From a virus: DNA of 28,033 bases. Below are positions 14,215-20,655 of the stretch, piece by piece. The stretch's first letter is position 1. Every line of letters begins with the position of its first letter. The position numbers and the translations under genes are program-made. The stretch covers positions 1 to 28,033 of IMG/VR virus record IMGVR_UViG_3300030085_000321. The stretch is one strand, 5' to 3'. The notes beneath the pieces were generated by a model. The model made no database searches, had not been told where the DNA came from, and worked only from the letters and a program-made list of their open reading frames with translations.

Positions 14215-14840
14215 TAGACTGAATCTGCCCTAGTTTGACCGCTACGATACGCATCTTCTCGTAGCTTGCCATCTCCAAGATTTTTAAGTAACGCTATAGA
14301 TTGTACATACATCTTTTCATAAGTAGCTATCATATCAGGCTCTCCTTTTTGGAACCTAATAGCTTCCATCAAGGCTCCATTCAAAAGAGCAGAATCAAAC
14401 TCCGTACCTAACCATGTAGTGCCAGCAGTGACTATAGACTCTGGATAATAAGCAAAGTGTATTTCTGCATCAAAGTTAGCATTAGGAGTTGGACCTACTA
14501 TAAAACTAGTTTGGTCAAAAACAGCATAGTGCACAGGCACTCCTGTGGTAGCAGGGTTGGGATACGCTTCACGCATAAAATTAGAATCTTTATCTAACAA
14601 ATAAATGTAATCGCTTCCGCTAACAATCGCTAAAGAATAAGCGTACAAAAAACCAGAAGGCATTGTTAAATACTTATTACCACTAGTTAATGAACCTGTT
14701 TGATTCTTCCGCAACGCAGGTAAAGACACCGTAGTGTATATTTTTTGCTCTGCCTGTTTAGTAAACATAGCAAGCTGGTCATCTGTGAACGTTTGCTCAC
14801 AAATGTCATTAACGTTTGTTTTAAGCTCTGTGTAGTTCAC
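14214..14840 (-). CDS. Head-tail adaptor-like protein (second neck protein)
   Basis: 208 residues, GTG start at 14840 in a TAGTG overlap with the small gene upstream and an AGAGG site ahead. The layout is an N-terminal helical part (CEQTFTDDQLAMFTKQAEQKI), a beta segment (GNKYLTMPSGFLYAYSLAIV), a second strand region (VPVHYAVFDQTSFIVGPTP...AEIHFAYYP) and C-terminal helices (LLNGALMEAIRFQKGEP). This is the same order of elements as in the larger adaptor at 15696-16400 and in phage adaptor proteins that join the portal to the tail. It probably forms a ring in the neck. Confidence 0.72.
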   Translation of the reverse strand: MNYTELKTNVNDICEQTFTDDQLAMFTKQAEQKIYTTVSLPALRKNQTGSLTSGNKYLTMPSGFLYAYSLAIVSGSDYIYLLDKDSNFMREAYPNPATTGVPVHYAVFDQTSFIVGPTPNANFDAEIHFAYYPESIVTAGTTWLGTEFDSALLNGALMEAIRFQKGEPDMIATYEKMYVQSIALLKNLGDGKLREDAYRSGQTRADSV

Positions 14841-15013
14841 TACGCCATTGGTCCTCTTGCTTTAGTACCCTTAGTGGCTGCACCGTTACCACGAGTCTCT
14901 ATACCGCTTGTCTTCATATTTATAGGTTGGTTAACTTGTGTGCCGGGACTATAAACTGTAGGTTCGTTTGGAAGCTCTGTAATCTTAGGTGCTTTTTTAC
15001 TTTCTTTTTTCAT
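14840..15013 (-). CDS. Small basic hypothetical protein (57 residues)
   Basis: An open frame from ATG 15013 to TAG at 14840-14842 gives 57 residues, beginning MKKESKKAPKITELPNEP and ending KGTKARGPMA. It has an AGAGG site 9 bases upstream, fills the whole gap between its neighbours, and shares its stop with the GTG start of the next gene, so it is very probably real. It is rich in Lys, Pro and Gly and likely unstructured. It fits with the other short basic proteins in this structural block, but I recognise no family. Confidence 0.7.
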   Translation of the reverse strand: MKKESKKAPKITELPNEPTVYSPGTQVNQPINMKTSGIETRGNGAATKGTKARGPMA

Positions 15014-15025
15014 TTTAAATACCTC

Positions 15026-15688
15026 TTACGGTGTATTAGCTTGACCGCCCATACCACTATGAGCAGAGCAATAATAGTATAAAGTAGGGGCTGAACCAGC
15101 GACTGTTATTTGTGTATACGCTCCTGCATTACCGGGAACTCCACTAGTGGTAACTCCAGTAGTGTATTCTGATCCCCCGTTCCATGTGCCATTAGGCGTA
15201 GTTGAAAACCGTAATGGATGCGTTCCGTTTGTACCGTCTGATTGGTCAAACTTGTAAGTTAGTCCTTCTGTTAGTTCTATTGTAGGACTCACCACGCCTC
15301 CCAAATAAAATTTATTACCCGTCCCATACGAGTTTGTACCTGTTGCAACTGTTACTATAAAAGTATTAGCTACTGCTCCCGAAATAGTTACAACTCCAAC
15401 TTTACCAAATCCAACTACTATAGAGGGGTCGATTGGCTCTATATGCGCCCTGCTTGCAGGTATTTCTGCAAAATCCGGTCTGGGATTTCTAAGAGCTTGC
15501 GGATCATCTACCGGAAACTCCCCTAACCTGTTTTGAGGCTGGTCAGGATTCCAACACTCAGGACACGCTTTTATTTCAGTTACATTCCCTCTTTGAACTA
15601 AATTTCTTAACTCTCGCAATCGGTACTGAAACCCGCATACATCACATATTGCAAGTGCCTGTTGTCCCGATGCAAACCTCTGCGACAT
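15026..15688 (-). CDS. Zinc-ribbon plus cupredoxin-like virion protein
   Basis: 220 residues, ATG 15688 with GAGG ahead. Residues 1-50 are a zinc ribbon: Cys15-x2-Cys18 (CDVCGF) and Cys42-x2-Cys45 (ACPECWNP). Residues about 95-220 form a beta-sandwich ending in YYYCSAHSGMGG. His157, Cys207, His210 and Met213 reproduce the His...Cys-x2-His-x2-Met ligand set and spacing of type-1 copper proteins such as amicyanin. The block 'KFYLGGVVSPTIELTEG...KFDQSDGTN-THPLRFS' is known to recur in marine phage virion proteins. The first part may bind zinc and contact DNA or protein at the neck, since the gene sits between the two adaptors. Copper binding is inferred and has not been demonstrated. Confidence 0.8.
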   Translation of the reverse strand: MSQRFASGQQALAICDVCGFQYRLRELRNLVQRGNVTEIKACPECWNPDQPQNRLGEFPVDDPQALRNPRPDFAEIPASRAHIEPIDPSIVVGFGKVGVVTISGAVANTFIVTVATGTNSYGTGNKFYLGGVVSPTIELTEGLTYKFDQSDGTNGTHPLRFSTTPNGTWNGGSEYTTGVTTSGVPGNAGAYTQITVAGSAPTLYYYCSAHSGMGGQANTP

Positions 15689-15695
15689 ACTTACC

Positions 15696-16400
15696 TCATA
15701 CCTTATTACGTATTAACGGCACTAAGTTAATAGACGCTTTTTCTCTGTCCTCTTTCGCAGCCAAATCAAACTGACGTTCGTATTCTGTCTGTAGCATGGG
15801 TACTCTTGTAGCTAATTCAGGGTCTTTCATAGCTACATAATAAGCTAACCCCGCTACTAAACAAGGCAAAAACCTAAAATTAACATCCGAAGTTTGTACA
15901 CCGCTTCCCGCATCTTGAATCCTTCTCATACGGTAGTATTTTAGTATGTACGTAGGAGAGTCGGCAGTACCTTTATCTGGCACAGGCCACAAGGTTGCTT
16001 TTGGATTATCCCGTGCTCTATCTATATAGATTTGTATGGGACGACCCTGACTTAGTTTATTTGGTATGGTTGCATAAGTAGAAACACTTATACGAGAAAC
16101 GGTAAGATCAGCCTGTGTAGACACGCTACCACTTCCAGTACGAATAACATGTTCCAATAAGTCAATAGTGTCAGCGGGTAAATCATAAGTTGCAGTTCCA
16201 GCAACTAAGTTAACCGTGCCTTCATCTATCGTCCACATATTGATTCCACGGTTTTGCCACTCAATAGTAAGCAAATTCATAGACCGCCTTGCGGTGCGTA
16301 GGTCATAGCCAGAACGCATTTCGCGCCCAGCTCGTTCCCACGCCTCTTCAGCGATTTCAGTGAAATCCATGTTAAACGCAGTAGTACCGGAAGTGGCCAT
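15696..16400 (-). CDS. Head-tail adaptor (neck) protein
   Basis: 234 residues, ATG 16400. The N-terminal helices (FTEIAEEAWERAGREMRSG, LRTARRSMNLLTIEWQNRG) are followed by 'GTVNLVAGTATYDLPADTIDLLEHV', then 'GRPIQIYIDRARDNPKATLWPVPD' and 'YILKYYRMRRI', and C-terminal helices (LPCLVAGLAYYVAMK). This is a highly recognisable pattern of the adaptor (gp4 or tail-tubular-A-like) proteins of short-tailed marine phages. It should form a dodecameric ring under the portal. It is followed directly by the zinc-ribbon/cupredoxin gene and the second adaptor. The ribosome site is an AAGAAG stretch within the Lys-rich end of the previous gene. Confidence 0.82.
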   Translation of the reverse strand: MATSGTTAFNMDFTEIAEEAWERAGREMRSGYDLRTARRSMNLLTIEWQNRGINMWTIDEGTVNLVAGTATYDLPADTIDLLEHVIRTGSGSVSTQADLTVSRISVSTYATIPNKLSQGRPIQIYIDRARDNPKATLWPVPDKGTADSPTYILKYYRMRRIQDAGSGVQTSDVNFRFLPCLVAGLAYYVAMKDPELATRVPMLQTEYERQFDLAAKEDREKASINLVPLIRNKV

Positions 16401-16403
16401 AAT

Positions 16404-16571
16404 TTACTTCTTCTTCTTTTTAGTCTTCTTAGTCTTTCTTTTAACTGGGCCTTTCTTTTTAGCACCCGCTTTGCCGCCACCTTTCATACCCATGACTTTC
16501 TTAGTAGTCACACCACCACCGCCACGCATTCCTCTACGTCTAACTGGTCCTGCTTTCTTTGCTCCGGGCAT
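16404..16571 (-). CDS. Very basic small protein (55 residues, Lys/Arg/Gly)
   Basis: Start ATG 16571 is fixed by a perfect AGGAGGT 7 bases ahead. A longer reading frame exists upstream but has no such site. The product begins MPGAKKAGPVRRRGMRGGGG and ends in a run of Lys and Thr-Lys (KRKTKKTKKKKK). About half of the residues are Lys or Arg with no acidic residue visible, as in DNA-condensing or nucleic-acid-binding peptides. It overlaps the end of the upstream gene by 32 bases. A role in neutralising packaged DNA or binding the capsid lumen is inferred from composition only. Confidence 0.75.
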   Translation of the reverse strand: MPGAKKAGPVRRRGMRGGGGVTTKKVMGMKGGGKAGAKKKGPVKRKTKKTKKKKK

Positions 16572-17130
16572 TTTGTAACCTCCTATAAAATTTAGTACGT
16601 AATTTGTACATTGCTTCTGTATCGTATTCTTGGAAACTTCTATCGTAGTACCCAAGAGGTCTTAACTTCTCAGCAGCTTTCTCTAACTTAGATAATCGCT
16701 GCACAAATAACAAAGCATATTCAATATCTGTTTCTGGTTCAAACGCTTCGCTATCTAATAATTCTTGCTCTCCATCATCAGGATGAAAGCCCATTACCCA
16801 CATATCTCTATCTCTAAAAACATTGTCTGCAATGGCTTTGTTAACGTTATCTACAAACTGATGAAACTCGTCATTGTCCCTTATAAATTCTGTATCAACT
16901 ATAATTGTTAAGTCTTTTAAATCACTCCAATTATGAAGTGCCATGTATAACTGCTTGTAATCTTCTTTCTCAAACTTAAAAACTATTTTTACTTTATGCT
17001 CTTGCCATGCTGCTTTTGCATAAGGGCAAGCTGGTAAATCGTTAAACTCTGGATTACTTGGTTCTAGTACCTGTTCAGACCAATCTTTTATTTCCTTGAT
17101 TATTCCTGTTCGTTCGTCCCAAGTAATCAT
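16540..17130 (-). CDS. Conserved hypothetical phage protein (196 residues)
   Basis: ATG 17130 overlaps the previous stop by 4 bases. The sequence is soluble, acidic and Trp-rich, with elements 'WSEQVLEPSNPEFNDLPACPYAKAAW', 'MWVMGFHPDD' and 'ALLFVQRLSKLEKAAEKL', and a C-terminal 'LGYYDRSF' with helix (YKLRTKFYRRL). The 'PACPYAKAA' segment with its Cys and Pro residues is reminiscent of proteins I recall in marine phages, without assigned function. It stands out because it is the only acidic, globular product among a run of basic peptides. A regulatory or enzymatic role not tied to the virion is possible. Confidence 0.75.
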   Translation of the reverse strand: MITWDERTGIIKEIKDWSEQVLEPSNPEFNDLPACPYAKAAWQEHKVKIVFKFEKEDYKQLYMALHNWSDLKDLTIIVDTEFIRDNDEFHQFVDNVNKAIADNVFRDRDMWVMGFHPDDGEQELLDSEAFEPETDIEYALLFVQRLSKLEKAAEKLRPLGYYDRSFQEYDTEAMYKLRTKFYRRLQNARSKESRTS

Positions 17131-17420
17131 TTCTTTTTCTTAGCAGGTTTCTTCCGTCTAGCCGCTTGAACTCTTCTTGGCTTACCTGCTGGTTGTCCTA
17201 ACCTCTTCTTCTGTGCAACTCTTTTTCTTTTCTCTGAAGTAGTCATTTCAGAAGAAGTCTTAGGTGTTTTACTTGACACCCTTTTTGTCGGTCTACAGTA
17301 AGGAGTACCCCTTTTCTCTCCTTTCTGCCGTCCACAAGCCTTGCCTGTTCGCACATCTTTCCAATCTTCCTTGAACCAACGTTTTAACGCAGCTCCCTTT
17401 TTCGTTTTACGAACGGCCAC
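17127..17420 (-). CDS. Basic small protein with 'WFKEDW...CGRQKGEKRG' motif
   Basis: 97 residues, GTG start at 17420 in a TAGTG overlap with the stop upstream. The conserved core is LKRWFKEDWKDVRTGKACGR (9-28), QKGEKRGTPYCRP (29-41) and KRVSSKTPKTSSEM. A Lys/Arg tail ends in RRKKPAKKKK. I recall close matches in marine phages and in large algal viruses with no proven function. Two Cys and Trp residues suggest a compact zinc- or disulfide-stabilised core. It belongs to a block of basic peptides following the capsid gene and is likely a nucleic-acid-binding or virion protein. Confidence 0.75.
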   Translation of the reverse strand: MAVRKTKKGAALKRWFKEDWKDVRTGKACGRQKGEKRGTPYCRPTKRVSSKTPKTSSEMTTSEKRKRVAQKKRLGQPAGKPRRVQAARRKKPAKKKK

Positions 17421-17602
17421 TAAGACTTATTTCCCCAGTTTTTTGCGCCTTTTTTACGGCACTTGGCAATAGCTCCAGAAGCATAAGCAGATGGAAATAC
17501 TTTATACCGAGCCTTTACCTTATGGTAACAAGCGTCTTTAGTAGAACCGCCTTTCTTAAAAGTAATAGGCTTTATCCTGCCCATCCCTCTTGATCTCATC
17601 AT
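17420..17602 (-). CDS. Small basic protein with 'CYHKVKARYKVFPSAYASGAI' motif
   Basis: 60 residues, ATG 17602 overlapping the upstream stop by 4 bases (ATGA). A second ATG follows immediately, so the start could be one codon later. The core ACYHKVKARYKVFPSAYAS, then GAIAKCRKKGAKNWG, contains two Cys and is strongly basic. I know this motif as a widespread stand-alone small protein or domain in phages and algal viruses, without a described function. It is sandwiched between other basic peptides in the same transcript, which suggests they act together in the virion or during DNA packaging. Confidence 0.75.
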   Translation of the reverse strand: MMRSRGMGRIKPITFKKGGSTKDACYHKVKARYKVFPSAYASGAIAKCRKKGAKNWGNKS

Positions 17603-17889
17603 GCTCTTGTTTTCCCTCTTTGCGCTATACCATCACGAGGGCATTTATGTACATTACCCCCTCGGTTAAATCCTTTTACTCCACGACCTTTTAGCACATC
17701 CGCTTGGGTAACTTTCCCGTCTTTGTTTAGGTCAGGAAAAGTTTCTCCACCTTCCTTAAACTTTTTACCTTCGTCTGCTTTCATATACTCTTTTCCTACA
17801 CTTTGTGGTACACCCGTTTCTTTGGCAAATTTAGGGTTGTTAGCCACTGCTGCCATGAATTTGTGTTGTGCCTTAGATTTACTAGGCAC
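17599..17889 (-). CDS. Small protein with SKAQ helix and single EF-hand-like loop
   Basis: 96 residues. I prefer GTG 17889, which shares its base with the TAG stop upstream, gives the family-like start MPSKSKAQHKFM and has GGTGGA ahead. An ATG four codons earlier is the alternative. Residues 1-38 are basic and helical. Residues 53-64 form a canonical EF-hand loop, D-x-N-x-D-G-x-V-x-x-x-D (DLNKDGKVTQAD), which would bind calcium. The C-terminus (KCPRDGIAQRGKTRA) is basic. One EF-hand in such a small protein suggests dimerisation or a dockerin-like half. Nothing shows what it contacts. Confidence 0.75.
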   Translation of the reverse strand: MPSKSKAQHKFMAAVANNPKFAKETGVPQSVGKEYMKADEGKKFKEGGETFPDLNKDGKVTQADVLKGRGVKGFNRGGNVHKCPRDGIAQRGKTRA

Positions 17890-18158
17890 TAACACTTCCA
17901 CCGTTTTCTAGCTTGACGCAGCCTAGAATTAGGGTTCTTAGCTGCTTTTGGAAACTTTTTCATCTGACCAGCAGAACGTGCACAGAACGACTTACGCCGC
18001 TTTGCTGCCTTGCTGCCCTTCTTTACTTTACCAGTAACGGCTGTCTTGAGCTTAGAGCCGGGATTGTCCCTACGGTACTTAGCCACACCCTTCTTGGTCA
18101 TACCTGCGCCAGATTTAGTCGGACGCTTATGACCACCTTTAATGGTGTGGCCTTTCAT
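17889..18158 (-). CDS. Histone-like basic protein with NPGSKLKTAV and KKGSKAAKRRKSFCAR motifs
   Basis: 89 residues from ATG 18158 with AAGG 5 bases ahead. A GTG at 18179 would add seven residues and overlap the upstream stop by 8 bases. The sequence is about one third Lys/Arg: HTIKGGHKRPTKSG, GVAKYRRDNPGSKLKTAV, GKVKKGSKAAKRRKSFCARS, KFPKAAKNPNSRLRQARKRW. I recall these blocks in marine phages and algal giant viruses as a small conserved basic module. Nucleic-acid binding, for example in the head, is the natural inference. One Cys in FCARS and a terminal Cys might bind metal or form a disulfide. Confidence 0.78.
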   Translation of the reverse strand: MKGHTIKGGHKRPTKSGAGMTKKGVAKYRRDNPGSKLKTAVTGKVKKGSKAAKRRKSFCARSAGQMKKFPKAAKNPNSRLRQARKRWKC

Positions 18159-18171
18159 AGTTCCCTTTTTC

Positions 18172-18771
18172 TTAACCACAGAACACCGTTACATTAGTAA
18201 TGTTGCTTAGAGTCAGTATTGTAAAGTCACTACTACTATTACTGCGCTGAGTAAGAATACCCTCGTCAGGTATAGTTACACTGTCAGCAAACGAGGAAGA
18301 AGACGCAGGAGTATCAACCTGTAAAAGAAGAGTTCCACTGGCGCTGTTAAGATTAAACTTTAACGACCCCGCAGAACCTGCACCTACATAATAGACACTC
18401 TTAATCCTAGTGCGACCAAACGCTAACGAACCTGTAGTCCCGATGCTTACATTACCCGCAGAAGCACCACTAGCTACTATACTAGTTACCACCGTATAGA
18501 AATTAGTAGAAGAAGCAGTACTAGCGTTAGCGCCCGTTACTACTTCAGTAGTAGCTTCACCAGTAAGACTACCCACTTTAATTCCTGTGATGGTAAAAGT
18601 TATACCCCTATCGTCACCCGCAGAGGTAAACAAAAGGTTATAACCAGTACCAAAAGGACTAACGTCATTAGTAAGCAACGTAACAGCTCCAGCCCCACTA
18701 ATACCTGCCGCTGCTTTTAACAACGTAGCACTAGTGGAGGGAGTTATGGCGAAAATATCACCTTTGGACAT
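18172..18771 (-). CDS. Conserved virion protein, Ser/Thr/Ala-rich beta-structure
   Basis: 199 residues, ATG 18771 with AAGGAG 6 bases upstream, located in the last codons of the small Lys/Ala gene before it. The product is almost all short beta strands: 'GYNLLFTSAGDDRGITFTITG', 'NFYTVVTSIVAS', 'RIKSVYYVGAGSAGSLKFNL', 'ILTLSNITNVTVFCG'. There is no charge clustering, membrane helix or catalytic motif. This type of protein sits near the capsid gene in many marine phages and is likely a decoration or head-surface protein. The start is secure. The function is by analogy only. Confidence 0.75.
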   Translation of the reverse strand: MSKGDIFAITPSTSATLLKAAAGISGAGAVTLLTNDVSPFGTGYNLLFTSAGDDRGITFTITGIKVGSLTGEATTEVVTGANASTASSTNFYTVVTSIVASGASAGNVSIGTTGSLAFGRTRIKSVYYVGAGSAGSLKFNLNSASGTLLLQVDTPASSSSFADSVTIPDEGILTQRSNSSSDFTILTLSNITNVTVFCG

Positions 18772-18774
18772 AAC

Positions 18775-18903
18775 TTACTCCTTAATTTCACCCCGCAATA
18801 AAGCGGCTTTATACTCAGCAGTGCCGGGTACAAGGCCACCTTTTGCAGCTTTTTTGGGGGCCGCTTTCTTTTTAGCGGGTGCTTTTTTCTTAGCCGTAGC
18901 CAT
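18775..18903 (-). CDS. Very small Lys/Ala-rich protein (42 residues)
   Basis: A reading frame from ATG 18903 to TAA at 18775-18777 gives a 42-residue product. The first 21 residues are MATAKKKAPAKKKAAPKKAA-like, the same AKKKAP/KKAAP repeats found in histone H1-type tails. The last 20 (LVPGTAEYKAALLRGEIKE) look like a short helix. A GGGGGT site lies ahead of the start, and its last codons hold the ribosome site for the next gene, which argues for coupled translation. It is 12 bases after the jelly-roll-type gene upstream. A DNA-binding role is plausible from composition. Confidence 0.75.
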   Translation of the reverse strand: MATAKKKAPAKKKAAPKKAAKGGLVPGTAEYKAALLRGEIKE

Positions 18904-18915
18904 AATTACCCCCTA

Positions 18916-19617
18916 TTAACGAGTTCCAGCGCCCATTAGATAATCAATAGTAGTTGCACGAGTACCTGATGCGCTACCAGATAGGCTCATGGCTGCTATA
19001 GCCAGATTTTCGTCATCAGGGATATTTGCACTGTGGGTAGCAACAAGTTTATCGTTGATAAAAAACTCAACTTTGCCAGTACCTTCTACTGCAATACCTA
19101 GTTTGACATAAGTATTATCAGCCATGTCTATACCGGAATCAGTAGAAGTTTCAGTGCCATCTTTCTCTGTCTTACACAGAATAGAAGCATCTCCGTCATC
19201 TACTTGAAATACGATACGGTCTGTTGCAGTCAACATGTTTTCTGGGTTAGTAGCAAAATTAACGGTAAAACCAACACAAATGTCAGATTGGTCTACATCG
19301 TTATTTTTAATACGTGTCTGAAAAAACATATTCTTGTTTGCTGCAACGGCAAAAATTTCATTACCCTGTACAGAACCACCGTCATTATCGGTAGTACCTG
19401 CGGAAGTAATCGCAAGCTCTCCACCTACAGTGTCAGCTACGATAGCTACAGTTGCACCGGAGTCTTTGACAACTACCCAGCCAGTGTCTAGCTCGTAGAC
19501 GAAATCGTCTTCTATACAAAAATAATCAGGGTTAATTGACATTGGCATTTCGCGAAGGTCTTTGTAACCAGCCGCATAGCCGCTGTACAACACGGGGGTA
19601 TTGTGATGAGTAGCCAT
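18916..19617 (-). CDS. LamG/lectin-like or jelly-roll virion protein
   Basis: 233 residues, ATG 19617 with AGGAGA 7 bases ahead. After a 30-residue lead it is nearly all beta strands: 'FVYELDTGWVVVKDSGATVAIV', 'GGELAITSAGTTDNDGGSVQG', 'FAVAANKNMFFQTRIKNNDVDQ', 'DRIVFQVDDGDASILCKTEKDG', 'VKLGIAVEGTGKVEFFINDKLV'. The pattern, in particular 'GKVEFFINDKLVATHSANIP', is typical of concanavalin/LamG-like sandwich domains. It is the first gene after the capsid terminator and its 5' leader has a promoter-like box, so its level may be set apart from the head genes. A surface decoration role is suggested. Confidence 0.75.
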   Translation of the reverse strand: MATHHNTPVLYSGYAAGYKDLREMPMSINPDYFCIEDDFVYELDTGWVVVKDSGATVAIVADTVGGELAITSAGTTDNDGGSVQGNEIFAVAANKNMFFQTRIKNNDVDQSDICVGFTVNFATNPENMLTATDRIVFQVDDGDASILCKTEKDGTETSTDSGIDMADNTYVKLGIAVEGTGKVEFFINDKLVATHSANIPDDENLAIAAMSLSGSASGTRATTIDYLMGAGTR

Positions 19618-19680
19618 ATATTTCTCCTGTCGTGGCTAAAGTCTGCCGCCTCCCCAATGGAGCGCAGTCAGGATGGATTT

Positions 19681-19709
19681 ATAGTATACCAAAGAAAAAG
19701 GGGCAACAA
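19681..19709 (-). promoter_or_regulatory. Possible weak promoter downstream of the capsid terminator
   Basis: On the minus strand TTGTTG (19709-19704) is followed 17 bases later by TACTAT (19686-19681), or 15 bases later by TATACT (19688-19683). Both hexamers match sigma-70 boxes only partly, and the -35 half lies in the terminator hairpin. It would restart transcription for the gene at 19617. This is a weak match and may be chance. Confidence 0.25.
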
Positions 19710-19717
19710 GTGCCCCT
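19691..19717 (-). terminator. Rho-independent terminator after the major capsid gene
   Basis: On the minus strand, the capsid stop (19731-19733) is followed 14 bases later by GGGGCA-CTTGT-TGCCCC, a perfect 6-bp GC-rich stem with a 5-base loop, then TTTTTCTTT. This is the standard form of an intrinsic terminator and is the clearest one in the window. Reads through it would continue into the tail block, so it probably gives partial termination, yielding more capsid than distal message. Confidence 0.88.
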
Positions 19718-19730
19718 CTCTCAACTAGCT

Positions 19731-20642
19731 TTAACTAGCTCCGGGCGAACCGAAGATACCTAGTGGGTCAGATACGCCAAAGCTATAACGCTCACGAGCT
19801 TTATATCGACTGTTACCAGTATCGAAATCAGCATCCATTGAGGTTTGCATTGGTGTACGCACGAAGTGCTTAAGACCGTTTGGAACGTCAGTCAACAAGA
19901 ACCAAGCATTGGTATCAGTCAGATAATGGTTAACTGTGTAACCTTCTGGGATTGAACCGTTATGCCGTAGGGCGTTGATGTCGTTGTCAGCAGTATTTGT
20001 GCGAAGTTCAGTGTCTAGCAAACGAGTTGCCACAAACTGAAGATCAGCAGGAACCACCAACTTGCGAGGCTTGGCTGCTATTAACAGACCACGCTCGTCA
20101 GTCCAACCAGCAATCTGAATGACCGCAGCTTCTAAAGAAGTTTCGTTCAAATCAGCGCCAGTAGCTGGCTCATTAGAGTTAGTACCACCAGACACCAAAG
20201 GGTGTGCAGTAGAACAAAGCTCTACACCATCGCCATAAGTAGTTCCCGAATCGAACGCACTGTTCAATATCGTAGCTGCCTTAACCTGCTTAGTGTAAGC
20301 CATTGCGCGTGCTAATGCTTTGGTATACCGCGCAGACAGAGAATCATACAGGTTGTCCTCAATAGCTTCTTCAGTTACTGAGAATCCCATAGAAATCGTC
20401 TCGTGGTTATACCGAGCAGTAAACGCTTCTTGGGCGTTATCGTAAGCTATAGCAGCGCCTTCGTTTTTAACTGGGGCAGCTCCAAAGCCAGATAACTTGG
20501 TTTCTTCTTCAAAAGAACGCTCTGAGCTTTCAGTCTCGAAAATCTCAGCATGTTCTTCACCATACTTTTGATACTCCATACCAAATAAGGCATTTAGGCC
20601 CGGAAGGAGTTCTTTGAGTAGTTGTGCTCTTGAAATAGCCAT
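19731..20642 (-). CDS. Major capsid protein (HK97-fold type)
   Basis: 303 residues, ATG 20642 with AAGGAG 10 bases ahead. The N-terminal helical part (LLPGLNALFGMEYQKYGEEH) is followed by a core with 'ETISMGFSVTEEAIEDNLYDSL', 'SARYTKALARAMAYTKQVKAA', the conserved 'STAHPLV' segment, 'KPRKLVVPADLQFVATRLL' and the C-terminal 'KARERYSFGVSDPLGIFG'. These are the typical landmarks of Mu gpT-like/HK97-fold coat proteins of marine podoviruses. It builds the icosahedral shell with the scaffold and portal encoded upstream. It is followed by a strong terminator, in keeping with a highly expressed gene. Confidence 0.9.
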   Translation of the reverse strand: MAISRAQLLKELLPGLNALFGMEYQKYGEEHAEIFETESSERSFEEETKLSGFGAAPVKNEGAAIAYDNAQEAFTARYNHETISMGFSVTEEAIEDNLYDSLSARYTKALARAMAYTKQVKAATILNSAFDSGTTYGDGVELCSTAHPLVSGGTNSNEPATGADLNETSLEAAVIQIAGWTDERGLLIAAKPRKLVVPADLQFVATRLLDTELRTNTADNDINALRHNGSIPEGYTVNHYLTDTNAWFLLTDVPNGLKHFVRTPMQTSMDADFDTGNSRYKARERYSFGVSDPLGIFGSPGAS

Positions 20643-20655
20643 GTCTCAATGCTCC

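Noticed and set aside
16572-16655. Upstream extension of the small basic gene at 16404-16571
   Set aside because: The extension has no ribosome site and lies inside the previous gene in another frame, while ATG 16571 has a perfect AGGAGGT.
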